Counted from the first letter of the stretch, positions 34,613 through 43,102 are shown. The stretch: DNA of 51,339 nt from Candidatus Nomurabacteria bacterium (GCA_031255735.1 JAIRRY010000029.1:1-51339); one strand, 5' to 3'. A program made the numbers and translations. The notes: a model not told the origin generated them from the sequence alone.

Positions 34613-34951
34613 TTACACGAGGGCGAACCTCTTGCAACCGATGATTTTGCCCTCCCCGTCGCGGACGGGGTCGGCGGTGATGACGAGATCGTCCGTCGTG
34701 CGCCCCTCGGCGGCGGCGGCGTTCGCCGTGATGATGGACACCACGTAGAACGTGTCAGCCGCGGGCGCGGGCAGATCTTCGGTGGAGCCGAAGGACATAC
34801 GGACGAGCTCGATGCCGTCCAGATCTCCGACTACCTCCTGAGCCTGCGTCGCACGGGCGACGCCTTTGGACGGGAATGCCGCTTTCACGGTGCCGTCCTC
34901 GGCGATGATGCTAACGGCGTGGGGAGTGAGATTGATAATGGTAGCGTTCAT
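34613..34951 (-). CDS. GC-rich orphan protein of the NLTPH type
   Basis: 112 residues starting MNATIINLTPHAVSII behind a textbook AAAGGAGG (7 nt). The NLTPHxVxI start, the middle VARATQ ... IELVRMSFG and the end VRDGEGKIIGCKRFA match a family of small proteins I recall from phages and diverse bacteria, of unknown function; some are co-located with metabolic or mobile genes. Codon choice is clearly GC-rich (GCG, GCC, ACG, GTC) compared with the surrounding genes, a sign of recent transfer. It has a strong promoter and a long folded leader shared in style with the helicase and 45 kb units. Confidence 0.7.
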   Translation of the reverse strand: MNATIINLTPHAVSIIAEDGTVKAAFPSKGVARATQAQEVVGDLDGIELVRMSFGSTEDLPAPAADTFYVVSIITANAAAAEGRTTDDLVITADPVRDGEGKIIGCKRFALV

Positions 34952-35193
34952 AATGCTACCTCCTTTCAGAATATGGGGCAAGGCCCCGAAATCAGGGAGT
35001 CAGTCCCAGTACCGCCCCAGCAAAACTCTTTTTTCGCAAAGCGGGGTAGCTGCGCATAAACCCGGGTTCACGCGCAATTATCCCGCTTCTTAAATCAAGA
35101 GCTACCGGACAATTTCTTTACGTTGGATTTGAATGTGCGATGAGCCAGACTCAAGTGTCTACCCATTGTAGCACAAGTACCCAAAAAAGTCAA
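34952..35193 (-). promoter_or_regulatory. Promoter and highly structured leader of the 34613 gene
   Basis: TTGACT (35193-35188), 17 bp, TACAAT (35170-35165), then a leader of about 207 nt. Visible stems include GGTAGCT/AGCTACC closing inner TGCGC/GCGCA and AACCC/GGGTT stems, CCCC-N-GCGAAAA/TTTTGC-N-GGGG, GGGA/TCCC and GGGG-CCTT-CCCC just before the Shine-Dalgarno. A multi-branched fold of this kind suggests a cis-regulatory RNA; no known riboswitch class was recognised. Confidence 0.55.
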
Positions 35194-35259
35194 TACTTTT
35201 ATAATATTTCATACCATTCGCAATAAAATAAGACTGATTAATTCAAAAAATCCAGTTTC

Positions 35260-35336
35260 TGGTACGCCCGGCAGGATTCGAACCTGCGACCCCTTGGTTC
35301 GAAGCCAAGTACTCTAATCCGCTGAGCTACAGGCGC
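35260..35336 (-). tRNA. tRNA-Arg (anticodon TCG)
   Basis: A minus-strand cloverleaf starting GCGCCTGTAGCTC, with anticodon stem CTTGG/CCAAG around loop CTTCGAA (anticodon TCG, reading CGA), T-arm GCAGGTTCGAATCCTGC and encoded ACCA. The first acceptor pair is a G-U wobble. Confidence 0.96.
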
Positions 35337-35379
35337 ATCAAGGTTAATTATAACAGATTAAAGTGGTATAATGAAGAGC

Positions 35380-36387
35380 ATGCAAGAAAACGTTTTGATA
35401 TCTAAATTGACCACAATGCGCCTGGGCGGAGCGGCTAAATACGTGCAAGAGATTACGGCGCTAGAACAAGTAGATGAGGCTTACGGGTTTGCGCAGAAAA
35501 ATCAGCTACCAGTTTATGTACTAGGCCAAGGCAGCAACGTGATTGGCCACGACGAAGGTTTCAGCGGCCTAGTTTTGGTGAACAAACTGAAGGGCTTTGA
35601 AACTGTTAGCGAAACTAGCGATGAGCTGGTGGTGCGTGCTAGCGCTGGTGAGATGCTAGACGACTTCTGTGAATATACTGCCAGCCGCGGTTATACTGGC
35701 ATGGAGGCCATGAGCGCCATTCCTGGCACTTGTGGCGCGGCGCCTGTGCAAAACGTGGGGGCTTATGGGCAGGAAATCAAAGACGTGCTAGTTGAAGTGG
35801 GGGTTTACGACTCTTTGCAGGTACGGCACCTGCAAATTAGGGCAGAGGATTGCGGGCTTGGTTATCGTAGTAGTATCTTTAATACCACCGAGTTTGGGCG
35901 TTATTTTATCACTTCTATCACCGTAAAGGTGCGAAAAGGCCAGCTGAAACCGCCGTTTTATGTGTCTTTGCAGGCTTTTGTGGAGCGCGAGGGGCTTACT
36001 GATTTTAGCCCGCTGTCGATTCGCCATGCGGTTAGTGCGGTGCGAGCAGGTAAGCTGCCTAACCCTAAAGAAATTGCGAGTTCGGGGTCGTTTTTCAAGA
36101 ATGTAGTTGTGCCGAGTGCTAAAGTAGCCGAGCTAAAGGCTAAGGGTATTCGGATCTGGCAGGAAAACGGTAAAAATGTTATCCCGAGCGGTTGGCTGGT
36201 TGAGCAGGCTGGGCTAAAGGGTAAGGAATTGCACGGCATGCGAGTTAGCGATAAGGCGGCCTTAATTTTGATCAATGAATCGGCGAAAAGTTATGCTGAT
36301 CTGGCAGCGGCGCGGCAAGAAATTATCAATGCGGTGCGTGAAAAGTTCGGCTTCACGCTTGAGCAAGAGCCAGTGGAGATTGCGTGA
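35380..36387 (+). CDS. murB: UDP-N-acetylenolpyruvoylglucosamine reductase (MurB)
   Basis: A 335-residue flavoenzyme that reduces UDP-GlcNAc-enolpyruvate to UDP-MurNAc, the step after MurA. FAD-binding motifs are VLGQGSNVIGHD and MEAMSAIPGTCGAAPVQNVGAYGQE; the C-terminal domain has ASSGSFFKN with the catalytic Ser region. TGG-TATAAT (35367-35372) ends 7 nt before ATG 35380, so the ATG at 35371, which lies in the -10 box, is rejected. Residues LQVRHLQ (from 35815) are encoded by a 21-bp palindromic element inserted in frame. The stop overlaps the folD start (GTGA), making a murB-folD operon. Confidence 0.96.
   Translation: MQENVLISKLTTMRLGGAAKYVQEITALEQVDEAYGFAQKNQLPVYVLGQGSNVIGHDEGFSGLVLVNKLKGFETVSETSDELVVRASAGEMLDDFCEYTASRGYTGMEAMSAIPGTCGAAPVQNVGAYGQEIKDVLVEVGVYDSLQVRHLQIRAEDCGLGYRSSIFNTTEFGRYFITSITVKVRKGQLKPPFYVSLQAFVEREGLTDFSPLSIRHAVSAVRAGKLPNPKEIASSGSFFKNVVVPSAKVAELKAKGIRIWQENGKNVIPSGWLVEQAGLKGKELHGMRVSDKAALILINESAKSYADLAAARQEIINAVREKFGFTLEQEPVEIA
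35815..35835. repeat. 21-bp palindromic element, copy 1 (in murB)
   Basis: TTGCAGGTAC-G-GCACCTGCAA: two 10-bp arms around one central base, with one mismatch in the right arm. It is read in frame as LQVRHLQ. Confidence 0.9.
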
Positions 36388-37298
36388 AAGAGTTATCGGG
36401 TGCTGAATTAGTTGGTTTTATTAAGGAGCGGCAGCTGCGTCAAGTGCGCGGGTTGCGTCAAGTGTACGGTGTAGTGCCGAAGTTGCTAATCTTGCGCGAC
36501 AACGACGCCGCGGCAATCAGCAAATATGTTGAGCTTAAAAAATGCTACGGCGAAGATATTTTAGTGGAAGTTGAAGAAAAAGTTTTGCAGGTACCGTACC
36601 TGCAAGAAGAAATTGAACGGGCGAACGGTGATTCAAGTATTCACGGTGTTATTGTACAGCTTCCTTTGCAAGATACTGCCTTGGAAAAACTAGATGATAT
36701 TTTAAGTAAGATTGCGCCCGAAAAAGACGTAGACGGGCTTAATCCACACTCTATTTTGCAGGTACGGTACCTGCAAAGCGACCAAAACAGTCGGCCACTC
36801 CTTGCAGGTACGGTACCTGCAAAAACTGAAAAAACTGTAGAGCTGCCGATGTTTGTATCTGCTACGGCTACGGCGATTGATTGGCTACTAACAAGTTATA
36901 ATATTGAGTTGTTAGGTAAGAATATCGCTATTGTGGGGCAGGGGCGGTTAGTTGGTGCGCCGTTACTGAATCTCTGGCGAGCGAGCGGTTATAAGGTAAT
37001 CGGTTTTGATATTAACGATGCCGAAAAGTTGCCTGCTGAACTGCCAAACTACGATGTGATAATTTCTGCTACTGGCCAACCAGGGTTACTAAAGCCTGAA
37101 ATGGTGAAGAGCGGAGCTGTGGTGGTAGATGCTGGCACGGCCAGTGAAATCGGCGTGATTAAGGGCGATGCCAGCGACGAGCTACGTGCTCGCCGTGATA
37201 TTATCATCACGCCAAAAGTTGGCGGGGTTGGCCCGTTAACTGTCGCAGTTTTGTTTGATCACGTTATTCAGGCGGCCAGCCAAAGTGTTAAAGGCTAA
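36384..37298 (+). CDS. folD: Methylene-THF dehydrogenase/cyclohydrolase (FolD)
   Basis: 304 residues. FolD oxidises 5,10-methylene-THF and hydrolyses methenyl-THF in one-carbon metabolism. Visible are the KL-type Y-x3-K region (SKYVELKKCYG), GVIVQLPLQ, PEKDVDGLNP, IVGQGRLVGAPL (NAD(P) loop) and VGGVGPLTVAVLF. GTG start overlaps the murB stop. The region between DVDGLNPHS and FVSATATAIDWLL is about 20 residues longer than in well-known FolD proteins and contains two palindrome copies; another copy lies near residue 70. The usual catalytic Lys lies in SKYVELKK. Despite the insertions the frame is intact. Confidence 0.93.
   Translation: MKELSGAELVGFIKERQLRQVRGLRQVYGVVPKLLILRDNDAAAISKYVELKKCYGEDILVEVEEKVLQVPYLQEEIERANGDSSIHGVIVQLPLQDTALEKLDDILSKIAPEKDVDGLNPHSILQVRYLQSDQNSRPLLAGTVPAKTEKTVELPMFVSATATAIDWLLTSYNIELLGKNIAIVGQGRLVGAPLLNLWRASGYKVIGFDINDAEKLPAELPNYDVIISATGQPGLLKPEMVKSGAVVVDAGTASEIGVIKGDASDELRARRDIIITPKVGGVGPLTVAVLFDHVIQAASQSVKG
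36585..36605. repeat. 21-bp palindromic element, copy 2 (in folD)
   Basis: TTGCAGGTAC-C-GTACCTGCAA, a perfect palindrome apart from the central base, read as LQVPYLQ. Confidence 0.93.
36756..36776. repeat. 21-bp palindromic element, copy 3 (in folD)
   Basis: TTGCAGGTAC-G-GTACCTGCAA, perfect arms, read as LQVRYLQ. It lies 25 bp before copy 4. Confidence 0.93.
36802..36822. repeat. 21-bp palindromic element, copy 4 (in folD)
   Basis: The same 21-bp sequence as copy 3, but read in a different frame (LAGTVPA). The use of two frames shows that conservation is at DNA level, not protein level. Confidence 0.93.
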
Positions 37299-37687
37299 CT
37301 TTCAGAGCTTTCAACGCTGATGGCATTCTTGACACGTTCTACCACCTGGCGTGGTGTTAATTCGGCTTTCAAAATATAGCCCAGCACATCTAGCTCATCT
37401 AGCATTTTTGGCGACTCCTCTTTAGATGTATTGGTGAGAATGATTACTGGAATATCTTTACCCCAGTCGTTAGCGCGGATTTCTGTTAGTACTTCGTCAC
37501 CGTTCATGCCAGGCATCTGTAGGTCTAGTAAGATGATATCAGGTAAAAGATTGCGAACCATATCAATACCAGCTCTGCCGTCGGTGGCAAGTTCCACGTC
37601 GAAACCGTCGGCCTCAAACTTCATGCGGTACATCTGAGATATCGTTGGATCGTCTTCGATAATAGCGATTTTTATTTGTTTGCCCAT
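37295..37687 (-). CDS. Single-domain response regulator (CheY-like)
   Basis: 130 residues forming one receiver domain: acidic pocket IIEDDP (residues 9-14), phospho-acceptor Asp in ILLDLQMPGMNG (about 55), Thr in ILTNTSKEE and Lys in YILKAEL. No output domain is present, so it must act by protein contact. It converges with folD (stops overlap by 4 bp) and is divergent from the methyltransferase gene that precedes the histidine kinase, a plausible partner 1.2 kb away. GAGGAA lies just before the ATG and TATATT 9 nt upstream. Confidence 0.93.
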   Translation of the reverse strand: MGKQIKIAIIEDDPTISQMYRMKFEADGFDVELATDGRAGIDMVRNLLPDIILLDLQMPGMNGDEVLTEIRANDWGKDIPVIILTNTSKEESPKMLDELDVLGYILKAELTPRQVVERVKNAISVESSES

Positions 37688-37784
37688 TTCCTCTTAAATA
37701 TACGCCATATTTACACTTAAGTAAAGTTTTATTGAACACCTATGTGTCACTGTCTTATGTGTTATACTCAAGGTGGAGGATTTT

Positions 37785-38885
37785 ATGGTCGAGAAACGGA
37801 AGGGCGGTTTGAGTGCACTTGTAGCGCGTGATTATAAACTAGACATTATTAAACACGACTTACCAGACGAGTATGCCGCCCCTGGTGATACCGCTCGGGT
37901 TATTAAAGATATGCAGATAGCGGTTGGCTTAAATCGTGATTTCGTAGACAGTGGTTATCAGGTAACTCCCGACAATAATCCAGGCCTTGGTTATATACTG
38001 TCGGTAGCGCCAGGTATAGCGCGTTGGCTGCAATCGTCCAAAATTTCGTCTTCATTAGCGCTTGACCCTTTTTATATGCCTGTGCCAGGCTTTATAAGTT
38101 CGGTACATACGGTAGACCCTAAGTCGACGGTTTGGCTTGCCAACAAGCCACTATGTGTGGCGCTTCGAGCGCGCGCTAAAATCGAGCAGCAGATTTACTA
38201 TAACTATATTGACCAGACCGATTGGCTAGTGGTTGCGGCTGGGCGCGGTCGTTATCCATTGACGGCTGCAGCAAAAGCAAAAATAGCTGGACATTGTGGG
38301 CCACACATTACTTTTGTCGATATTGACTCAATCGCCCTGCACCAGATACAAGGGCTGGCTTACGACTGTGTTTATCCAGCCGTCAGCTTGGTAGACCGCG
38401 ACATACTGGATCTTAAGGGGTTTTGCCGCCAGCGGGCCGAAGTTAGGCTGTTGCGGCGTCTAGCCACTGGTAAGTGGCCTCTTGATACGCCAACTACCAT
38501 TCGACACGGTCACTACGGTGTAGTTAGCAGTATAGGGATGAGCATGTATATCCCCGACAGCGTATGGGATCTAACCTTGCCTCGTAAAGTACTAGGGCGC
38601 ACTACTGTTAAGAAAGCTGGTGTGGTTGAGTTTTATCGATCGTTGTGGCGTCACGTTAAGCCAGGTGGCATTATGATGGTGGATGCTATCAATCATGGTA
38701 GCCCAAACAATCATGTCGACCTGCAGCTTGATACAATTCAAACCATAGGTTGGCGCGAAATGTATCAGCGTAGTACGGAACAGGTTCTAGACTTAGCTAA
38801 GCGTGCTGGTGTGGACGCCGTGAAGATTGAGCGTCACGACTCTACAGGCTTCTTTAGTATTTACGTTTTTTATAAAAAAGCCTAA
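37785..38885 (+). CDS. SAM-methyltransferase-like protein
   Basis: 366 residues. The middle shows a Rossmann-like order: LVVAAGRGRYPLT (motif-I-like), ITFVDIDSIAL (acidic end of strand 2) and a later VKPGGIMMVDAINHG, typical of class I methyltransferases (post-motif KPGG). The glycine loop is unusual, so the substrate and activity are open. The start at 37785 has GGTGGAGG 5 nt upstream and TGT-TATACT (37763-37768); the in-frame GTG at 37773 lies in that ribosome-binding site and is rejected. It lies 20 bp before a histidine kinase gene and may work with it. Confidence 0.65.
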   Translation: MVEKRKGGLSALVARDYKLDIIKHDLPDEYAAPGDTARVIKDMQIAVGLNRDFVDSGYQVTPDNNPGLGYILSVAPGIARWLQSSKISSSLALDPFYMPVPGFISSVHTVDPKSTVWLANKPLCVALRARAKIEQQIYYNYIDQTDWLVVAAGRGRYPLTAAAKAKIAGHCGPHITFVDIDSIALHQIQGLAYDCVYPAVSLVDRDILDLKGFCRQRAEVRLLRRLATGKWPLDTPTTIRHGHYGVVSSIGMSMYIPDSVWDLTLPRKVLGRTTVKKAGVVEFYRSLWRHVKPGGIMMVDAINHGSPNNHVDLQLDTIQTIGWREMYQRSTEQVLDLAKRAGVDAVKIERHDSTGFFSIYVFYKKA

Positions 38886-38905
38886 ATGTAGTACAATTAA
38901 ATCAG

Positions 38906-41062
38906 ATGATGTGGGTGGGGCGTTCAGTGCTGTTGATTGCTGTTATAGTGGCAGTAATTGTTAGTTTGTTAACGCTGGCTCAACGCGGTAGCTTAGCTCG
39001 CCGAGTACTGTTTTTCATATCAAACATGGCTTGTGCCGTCTGGGCGGCTAGCATTGCGGTTTTCTTAGACACCGATAACCCAGAAGTACTGCAAACGTCG
39101 GCTCAAGTGTTCTATATCGCAGCTGCCTTAATTGTTTGGGCTTTAGTATCGGCAACTTATGTGTTCTTCAAGCCGCGCAAGGGTGTTTTGTTTCCCGTTA
39201 TCGTCACAGCAATACCGTTAGTGTATGTCGTCTTGATGATAGCTTTGCGGCCAACCAGTATCATATCTTCTGTCCATATAAGCGATCAGCACAATTCAGT
39301 AACCCTAGACCCTATCGGCTATCTGATATACGTGGTTTATTTCACTGCCTTCAGCTTGATGGGACTATACTTCTTTTGGCTGGAAGCACGTTCTACTCAT
39401 GACGCCACCCTTCGCCAGCAGATCAAGTACATACTTGTAGTTTACGTGATCGACTTTATTATTGGCGCTACATTCAACCTGTATCTGCCGTGGATAGGTA
39501 TCTACAGCCTTATTTGGGTTGGGCCTATTAATATCTTGGTGATGGCTGTTATGTTATATTGGGCGGTTATTCGTTACAGGTTATTCGATTTTAGAGAGTT
39601 CGTGATCAATATGATGGCTTACGTAGTGGCTGCGTTGATTGCTATAGTAGTTTATCTATTTGCGCTTTGGCCGTTATATAGCTTGATATTCGACGTAAAA
39701 CAAGCTAATTCGCGAGTTCACATGTTAAGCATTATGGTGATCGTCGTTATGGTTGCATTAATGCCGTTCATTCATAACCTAAATAGACGTTTAACTAGGC
39801 TGTTTTATCCGAACAGCTATCACATCGATCACATTATTCAGCAGCTTAACAGGGCGATCATCAAAAACCATGATACGGCACGTTTGTTAGCTAGTAGTGC
39901 TAAGTTGGTTAATCGTGCGTTACAAACTCGGTTTGTTAGCTTTGTGATTATGCGTCAACCAAGGCGTATTTTGGTTTCTGGGTCGCCACCGCGATCATTA
40001 AATATAGAGGAGGCAGACGAGTTGGCGCGCTTAGTAAGGCAAAGTGATGATATCGTAATATTTCCGAGTTCATTAGCAGATGGTAAGGGGGCGGCCATCG
40101 CGCAACGTCATCATATAGCGGTATTAGCGCAGATTAAGTATCAGCTTGATGCCGGTGACGATTTGGTGGGGTATATGGCTATTGGCTACAAGGCTCGATC
40201 AAGAAGTTTCGTGCAACGTGACATTGAGCTGCTTAACGCGGTGTCGGGTCTAATGGCGCTGGCAATTGAAAACGCCAATTATTATCAGCAGGTGCGCAGT
40301 TTCAACGAAAACTTACGCCAAGAAATCGCCGTGGCTACGGCTCGGCTGCGGCATAGCAACCGTAAACTGCACAAGCTCGACGAAGCAAAGGATGATTTTC
40401 TCTCTATGGCCTCGCACCAGTTGCGCACGCCGCTCACCAGCATCAAGGGTTATTTAAGTATGGTACTAGAGGGTGACGCGGGCCGTATTAGTGCTGTGCA
40501 GCGTCATTTTCTACAAGAGGCTTTCCAAAGCAGCAACGACATGGTGCGCATCATCAACGATCTACTCAGCGTGTCGCGTATTCAAACGGGTAAGTTTATG
40601 CTTGATAAAACCAATATTGATATGGCCGAGCTAGTGCAAACTGAAGCTGGCTCAATGGTTGACACCGCGGCGGCATATGGTCAGAAAGTAGCACTCAATA
40701 TTGAGGAAGGTGATTACGCCACCAATGCCGATGCTCTTAAAATTCGCCAGATAGTTGATAATTTAATAGATAACGCTATTCATTATTCTGATAAAGGTGG
40801 GCTTATAACGGTTAGCCTAAGCTTGGAAAATGATAAGATATACTTCCGAGTAGCGGATAGCGGCATCGGCGTACCCAAGGCTGAACTACCTAATTTATTC
40901 ACCAAGTTTCAGCGCGCTGGCAACGCTCGCAAGCGCCGCCCAGACGGCACGGGAATTGGTCTTTTCCTTGTAAAACGCATAGTCAAAGAGCACGGTGGTG
41001 ACGTGTTCGTGCAAAGTGAAGAAGGCAAAGGTAGTGTGTTCGGTTTCTGGTTACCGAAATAG
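38906..41062 (+). CDS. Membrane sensor histidine kinase
   Basis: 718 residues. Residues 1-290 hold about eight membrane helices of the 7TM/16TM-type histidine-kinase N-terminal module. A GAF-like domain follows (about 310-455, ending LINAVSGLMALAIENANYY-like), then a coiled linker. HisKA has the phospho-acceptor His in SMASHQLRTPLTSIKGYL, and the ATPase domain has DNLIDNAIHYS (N box), RVADSGIGVP (G1), LFTKFQR (F) and GTGIGLFLVKRI (G2). TACAAT (38892-38897) ends 8 nt before the ATG: leaderless. The signal sensed is unknown. The orphan CheY-like protein at 37295 is a candidate partner. A strong terminator follows. Confidence 0.93.
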   Translation: MMWVGRSVLLIAVIVAVIVSLLTLAQRGSLARRVLFFISNMACAVWAASIAVFLDTDNPEVLQTSAQVFYIAAALIVWALVSATYVFFKPRKGVLFPVIVTAIPLVYVVLMIALRPTSIISSVHISDQHNSVTLDPIGYLIYVVYFTAFSLMGLYFFWLEARSTHDATLRQQIKYILVVYVIDFIIGATFNLYLPWIGIYSLIWVGPINILVMAVMLYWAVIRYRLFDFREFVINMMAYVVAALIAIVVYLFALWPLYSLIFDVKQANSRVHMLSIMVIVVMVALMPFIHNLNRRLTRLFYPNSYHIDHIIQQLNRAIIKNHDTARLLASSAKLVNRALQTRFVSFVIMRQPRRILVSGSPPRSLNIEEADELARLVRQSDDIVIFPSSLADGKGAAIAQRHHIAVLAQIKYQLDAGDDLVGYMAIGYKARSRSFVQRDIELLNAVSGLMALAIENANYYQQVRSFNENLRQEIAVATARLRHSNRKLHKLDEAKDDFLSMASHQLRTPLTSIKGYLSMVLEGDAGRISAVQRHFLQEAFQSSNDMVRIINDLLSVSRIQTGKFMLDKTNIDMAELVQTEAGSMVDTAAAYGQKVALNIEEGDYATNADALKIRQIVDNLIDNAIHYSDKGGLITVSLSLENDKIYFRVADSGIGVPKAELPNLFTKFQRAGNARKRRPDGTGIGLFLVKRIVKEHGGDVFVQSEEGKGSVFGFWLPK

Positions 41063-41071
41063 CCCTGCAAC

Positions 41072-41105
41072 GAAAATCACCCCCAGTTTCCTGAGGGTGA
41101 TTTTC
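41072..41105. terminator. Terminator between the kinase and LPVTG genes
   Basis: GAAAATCACCC (41072-41082) pairs with GGGTGATTTTC (41095-41105). The A/T-rich outer pairs make it usable from both sides, for the kinase gene and for the convergent surface protein gene ending at 41151. Confidence 0.85.
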
Positions 41106-41150
41106 TATTTGTTTGAGCAGATCGCTCTTAAACTAGGAGCGGTCAAACTC

Positions 41151-42779
41151 TTACGCAATTTGGCGACGGCTGGCTATGTAGTAGGTGATAGCTGTGGTGA
41201 GTGTGCCGATACCGGCAACAGTCATGAAAGCTTCACCAGGCCCTGTGACAGGCAGCTTATCCGTAGGTGCAGGTGGAGGAGTAACTGGGGTGACAGGCAC
41301 ATCCTCTTTACACTCAGGGTCATCTGGAGCTAAGTGCTCTTTACCAGGAATTGGGCAGTTAGGTTTATCTTCTGGCAGAACATCGAGTGAACCTTTACAA
41401 GCGGTGCTGGTAACAGTTTTATTGCTACCGTTTACCTTAAAGGTAACTCTAGCTTCGACTGTATATTTACCAACAGTATTGCTTTCAAAGATGTTCTTTT
41501 CGCTGCTTTGGACAGTCTTACCGTTTGCATCCTTCACGATGTATACAGTTTTTACATAAGTAGCACCATCTTTAGCGGTGTAGTTGTTACTAAATTCAAA
41601 CTTCGTGCGGTTGATCTTCTTGATACCTAAGTTATCACAGGTATAAACCGGTTCTTTAGGACAATCTTTTTCGACAATCACATCGGCTGAATCTTCCTTG
41701 GCAGTATAGCGGTCGCTAGCGCGGCCGATATTGCGCAAGGTGTTGGTGTTACACGCTAGGTCTTTAGCCTCAGCCACCTTGGTGGTGAAGCGTACATAGG
41801 CGTTGCTACCTACAGCGTAATTACCGATATTTACACCGGTGTTGGTTACGACATCATTGCCGTACTGCATCTTATAACCGTTAGGGTTAGTGGTGTTGTA
41901 CAGAGTTGTTGTGCCGCGTACGAACGTTAGGCCTTCAGTAGGTAGAAAGTCGCGGATGGTTACGTCCTGAGCTTCTATTTCACCAGTGTTCTTGTACTCA
42001 ATTTGGAACTCTACTTCTTGGCCAGCCTTGGCGTTAACACTTTCTTTCCAAGTTTTGTCGGCATCGTCCTTGATACGGACTTTTTTGCTTACACTTAAGT
42101 CTGGAGTAGGCGCAAACTGCGGTTTAACGGCAAATGTTACGAAGCCGTCGTACTGGAAACAGCCAGGAATATCACCATTCATGGTTTTGTAGCCTAATCT
42201 GACGCCAGTACTAGTTACAATAGTATCTTTAAGACTGAATTTACCAAGATTGTTTTCGTACAAGGCCGAGCCTGGCACATACGCTAAGTTAAAGTCTTGA
42301 TTACTCTTGAATGTCACGCCGTCCCAGATTTTCTGAGGAGTGGCGTTGCTCGAAGTTAGCGCACCGGTCACGTTAATTGACTTACCAGTTGTGGTTGGCA
42401 CTTCAAACATCGAGGTTACGTTACGAGCGATTGCACCCTCGCCCTTAGGGTTATTATTGTGCACATACATGCGCACCAGATATGTCTTGCCTTTTTCGAC
42501 GGTAATTTCGTCGTGCCAGACGTTCTGTTTGCCACGGTTACCATCGTCGACGCGGGCGTTAACGAAGTTGAACTCATGGCCAATTGGGTTGTCTTTAATG
42601 GAGTTTAGTACGATCTTGTCACCTAAAACACCACTGTTGATTTCTGCTATGGTGTACTCGGGTCGGCCGGTTGTATCCATGGCCACCAGAGTAGCTGGCA
42701 CCACGATTGCAGCTAGTGCAATCGCTAAAGCGATAAAACGCTTAGGTGCCCGCTTCACAGCGGTTAAAAACTTGTTCAT
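41151..42779 (-). CDS. LPxTG-type cell-wall surface protein with DUF11-like domain
   Basis: 542 residues. An N-terminal basic stretch and signal helix (RFIALAIALAAIVVPATLVA, residues 15-34) precede beta-rich domains. The segment PDLSVSKKVRIKDDADKTWKE ... GQEVEFQIEYKNTGEIEAQDVTIRDFLP is the typical DUF11/isopeptide-like surface domain. The end has a Pro-rich spacer, LPVTG, a helix (MTVAGIGTLTTAITYYIA) and RRQ. It is exported and probably linked to the wall by a sortase that is not in the window; sortase-attached proteins may contact the host cell in Saccharibacteria. Shine-Dalgarno GGAAGGAG lies about 6 nt before the ATG, after a leader of at least 60 nt. Confidence 0.9.
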   Translation of the reverse strand: MNKFLTAVKRAPKRFIALAIALAAIVVPATLVAMDTTGRPEYTIAEINSGVLGDKIVLNSIKDNPIGHEFNFVNARVDDGNRGKQNVWHDEITVEKGKTYLVRMYVHNNNPKGEGAIARNVTSMFEVPTTTGKSINVTGALTSSNATPQKIWDGVTFKSNQDFNLAYVPGSALYENNLGKFSLKDTIVTSTGVRLGYKTMNGDIPGCFQYDGFVTFAVKPQFAPTPDLSVSKKVRIKDDADKTWKESVNAKAGQEVEFQIEYKNTGEIEAQDVTIRDFLPTEGLTFVRGTTTLYNTTNPNGYKMQYGNDVVTNTGVNIGNYAVGSNAYVRFTTKVAEAKDLACNTNTLRNIGRASDRYTAKEDSADVIVEKDCPKEPVYTCDNLGIKKINRTKFEFSNNYTAKDGATYVKTVYIVKDANGKTVQSSEKNIFESNTVGKYTVEARVTFKVNGSNKTVTSTACKGSLDVLPEDKPNCPIPGKEHLAPDDPECKEDVPVTPVTPPPAPTDKLPVTGPGEAFMTVAGIGTLTTAITYYIASRRQIA

Positions 42780-42886
42780 AAAACACTCCTTCCAAATGTC
42801 TTATATTTGATAATTATATAAAATGCCCCCACCTATCGGAGGATATAAGTTTCAGCTCAAACCCTTCTCTTATGGTTGCATTATAG

Positions 42887-43102
42887 ATGAAATTAAATGA
42901 AAAATCAAAAGTATCAACGAGCAAATCACAAAGACTGCCGTCAACTTTACATAGACGCCAAATTGTTAATGGACGTCTGATTCGGGATATCATAACAAAT
43001 CGGATTATTGCGAAACATTCTAGAAGCTATGGAGTGCCCCCGGGGCGCCGCTCAGTGAAGAGCGGGCCCCGAGGGTACAATGTGCTTCGTGACATCTCCT
43101 AG
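42887..43102 (+). CDS. Possible small basic protein
   Basis: 71 residues, very basic (about a quarter Arg or Lys). No family is recognised. Its middle (ITNRIIAKHS) is encoded by a DNA stretch repeated in inverted orientation at 45259-45277, and its end runs through the GC-rich hairpin at 43037-43075. No convincing Shine-Dalgarno is seen; TTATAG lies directly upstream. It may be a chance frame over structured DNA. Confidence 0.25.
   Translation: MKLNEKSKVSTSKSQRLPSTLHRRQIVNGRLIRDIITNRIIAKHSRSYGVPPGRRSVKSGPRGYNVLRDIS
42993..43011 (+). repeat. Inverted repeat flanking the 43-45 kb module, left copy
   Basis: TAACAAATCGGATTATTGC, identical in inverted orientation to 45259-45277. Similarity extends for about 40 bp with small indels (GGA-N-ATCAT before it, GAAA-N-ATTC after it). 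It lies just outside the two-gene GC-rich module. Confidence 0.8.
43037..43075 (-). terminator. GC-rich hairpin after the 43118 gene
   Basis: CCCCCGGGGCGCCGCTC (43037-43053) pairs with GAGCGGGCCCCGAGGG (43060-43075) with one bulge and loop AGTGAA. It lies about 45 nt beyond the minus-strand stop codon. No T run follows, so it may act as an RNA-stabilising 3' hairpin as well as a terminator. Confidence 0.6.

Noticed and set aside
34562-35059. 165-codon plus-strand frame over the 34613 gene
   Set aside because: It is the antisense shadow of a GC-rich gene that has a perfect Shine-Dalgarno and a family-like start; the plus frame has no ribosome-binding site and an unnatural Arg/Gly/Asp composition.
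35371-35382. ATG at 35371 as murB start
   Set aside because: It overlaps the -10 box TATAAT (35367-35372); the transcript would start after it. ATG 35380 fits the leaderless spacing.
35815-36822. Reading the murB-folD palindromes as a CRISPR array or transcription terminators
   Set aside because: The spacing is irregular (tens to hundreds of bp), the repeats are in coding frames, and no T runs follow.
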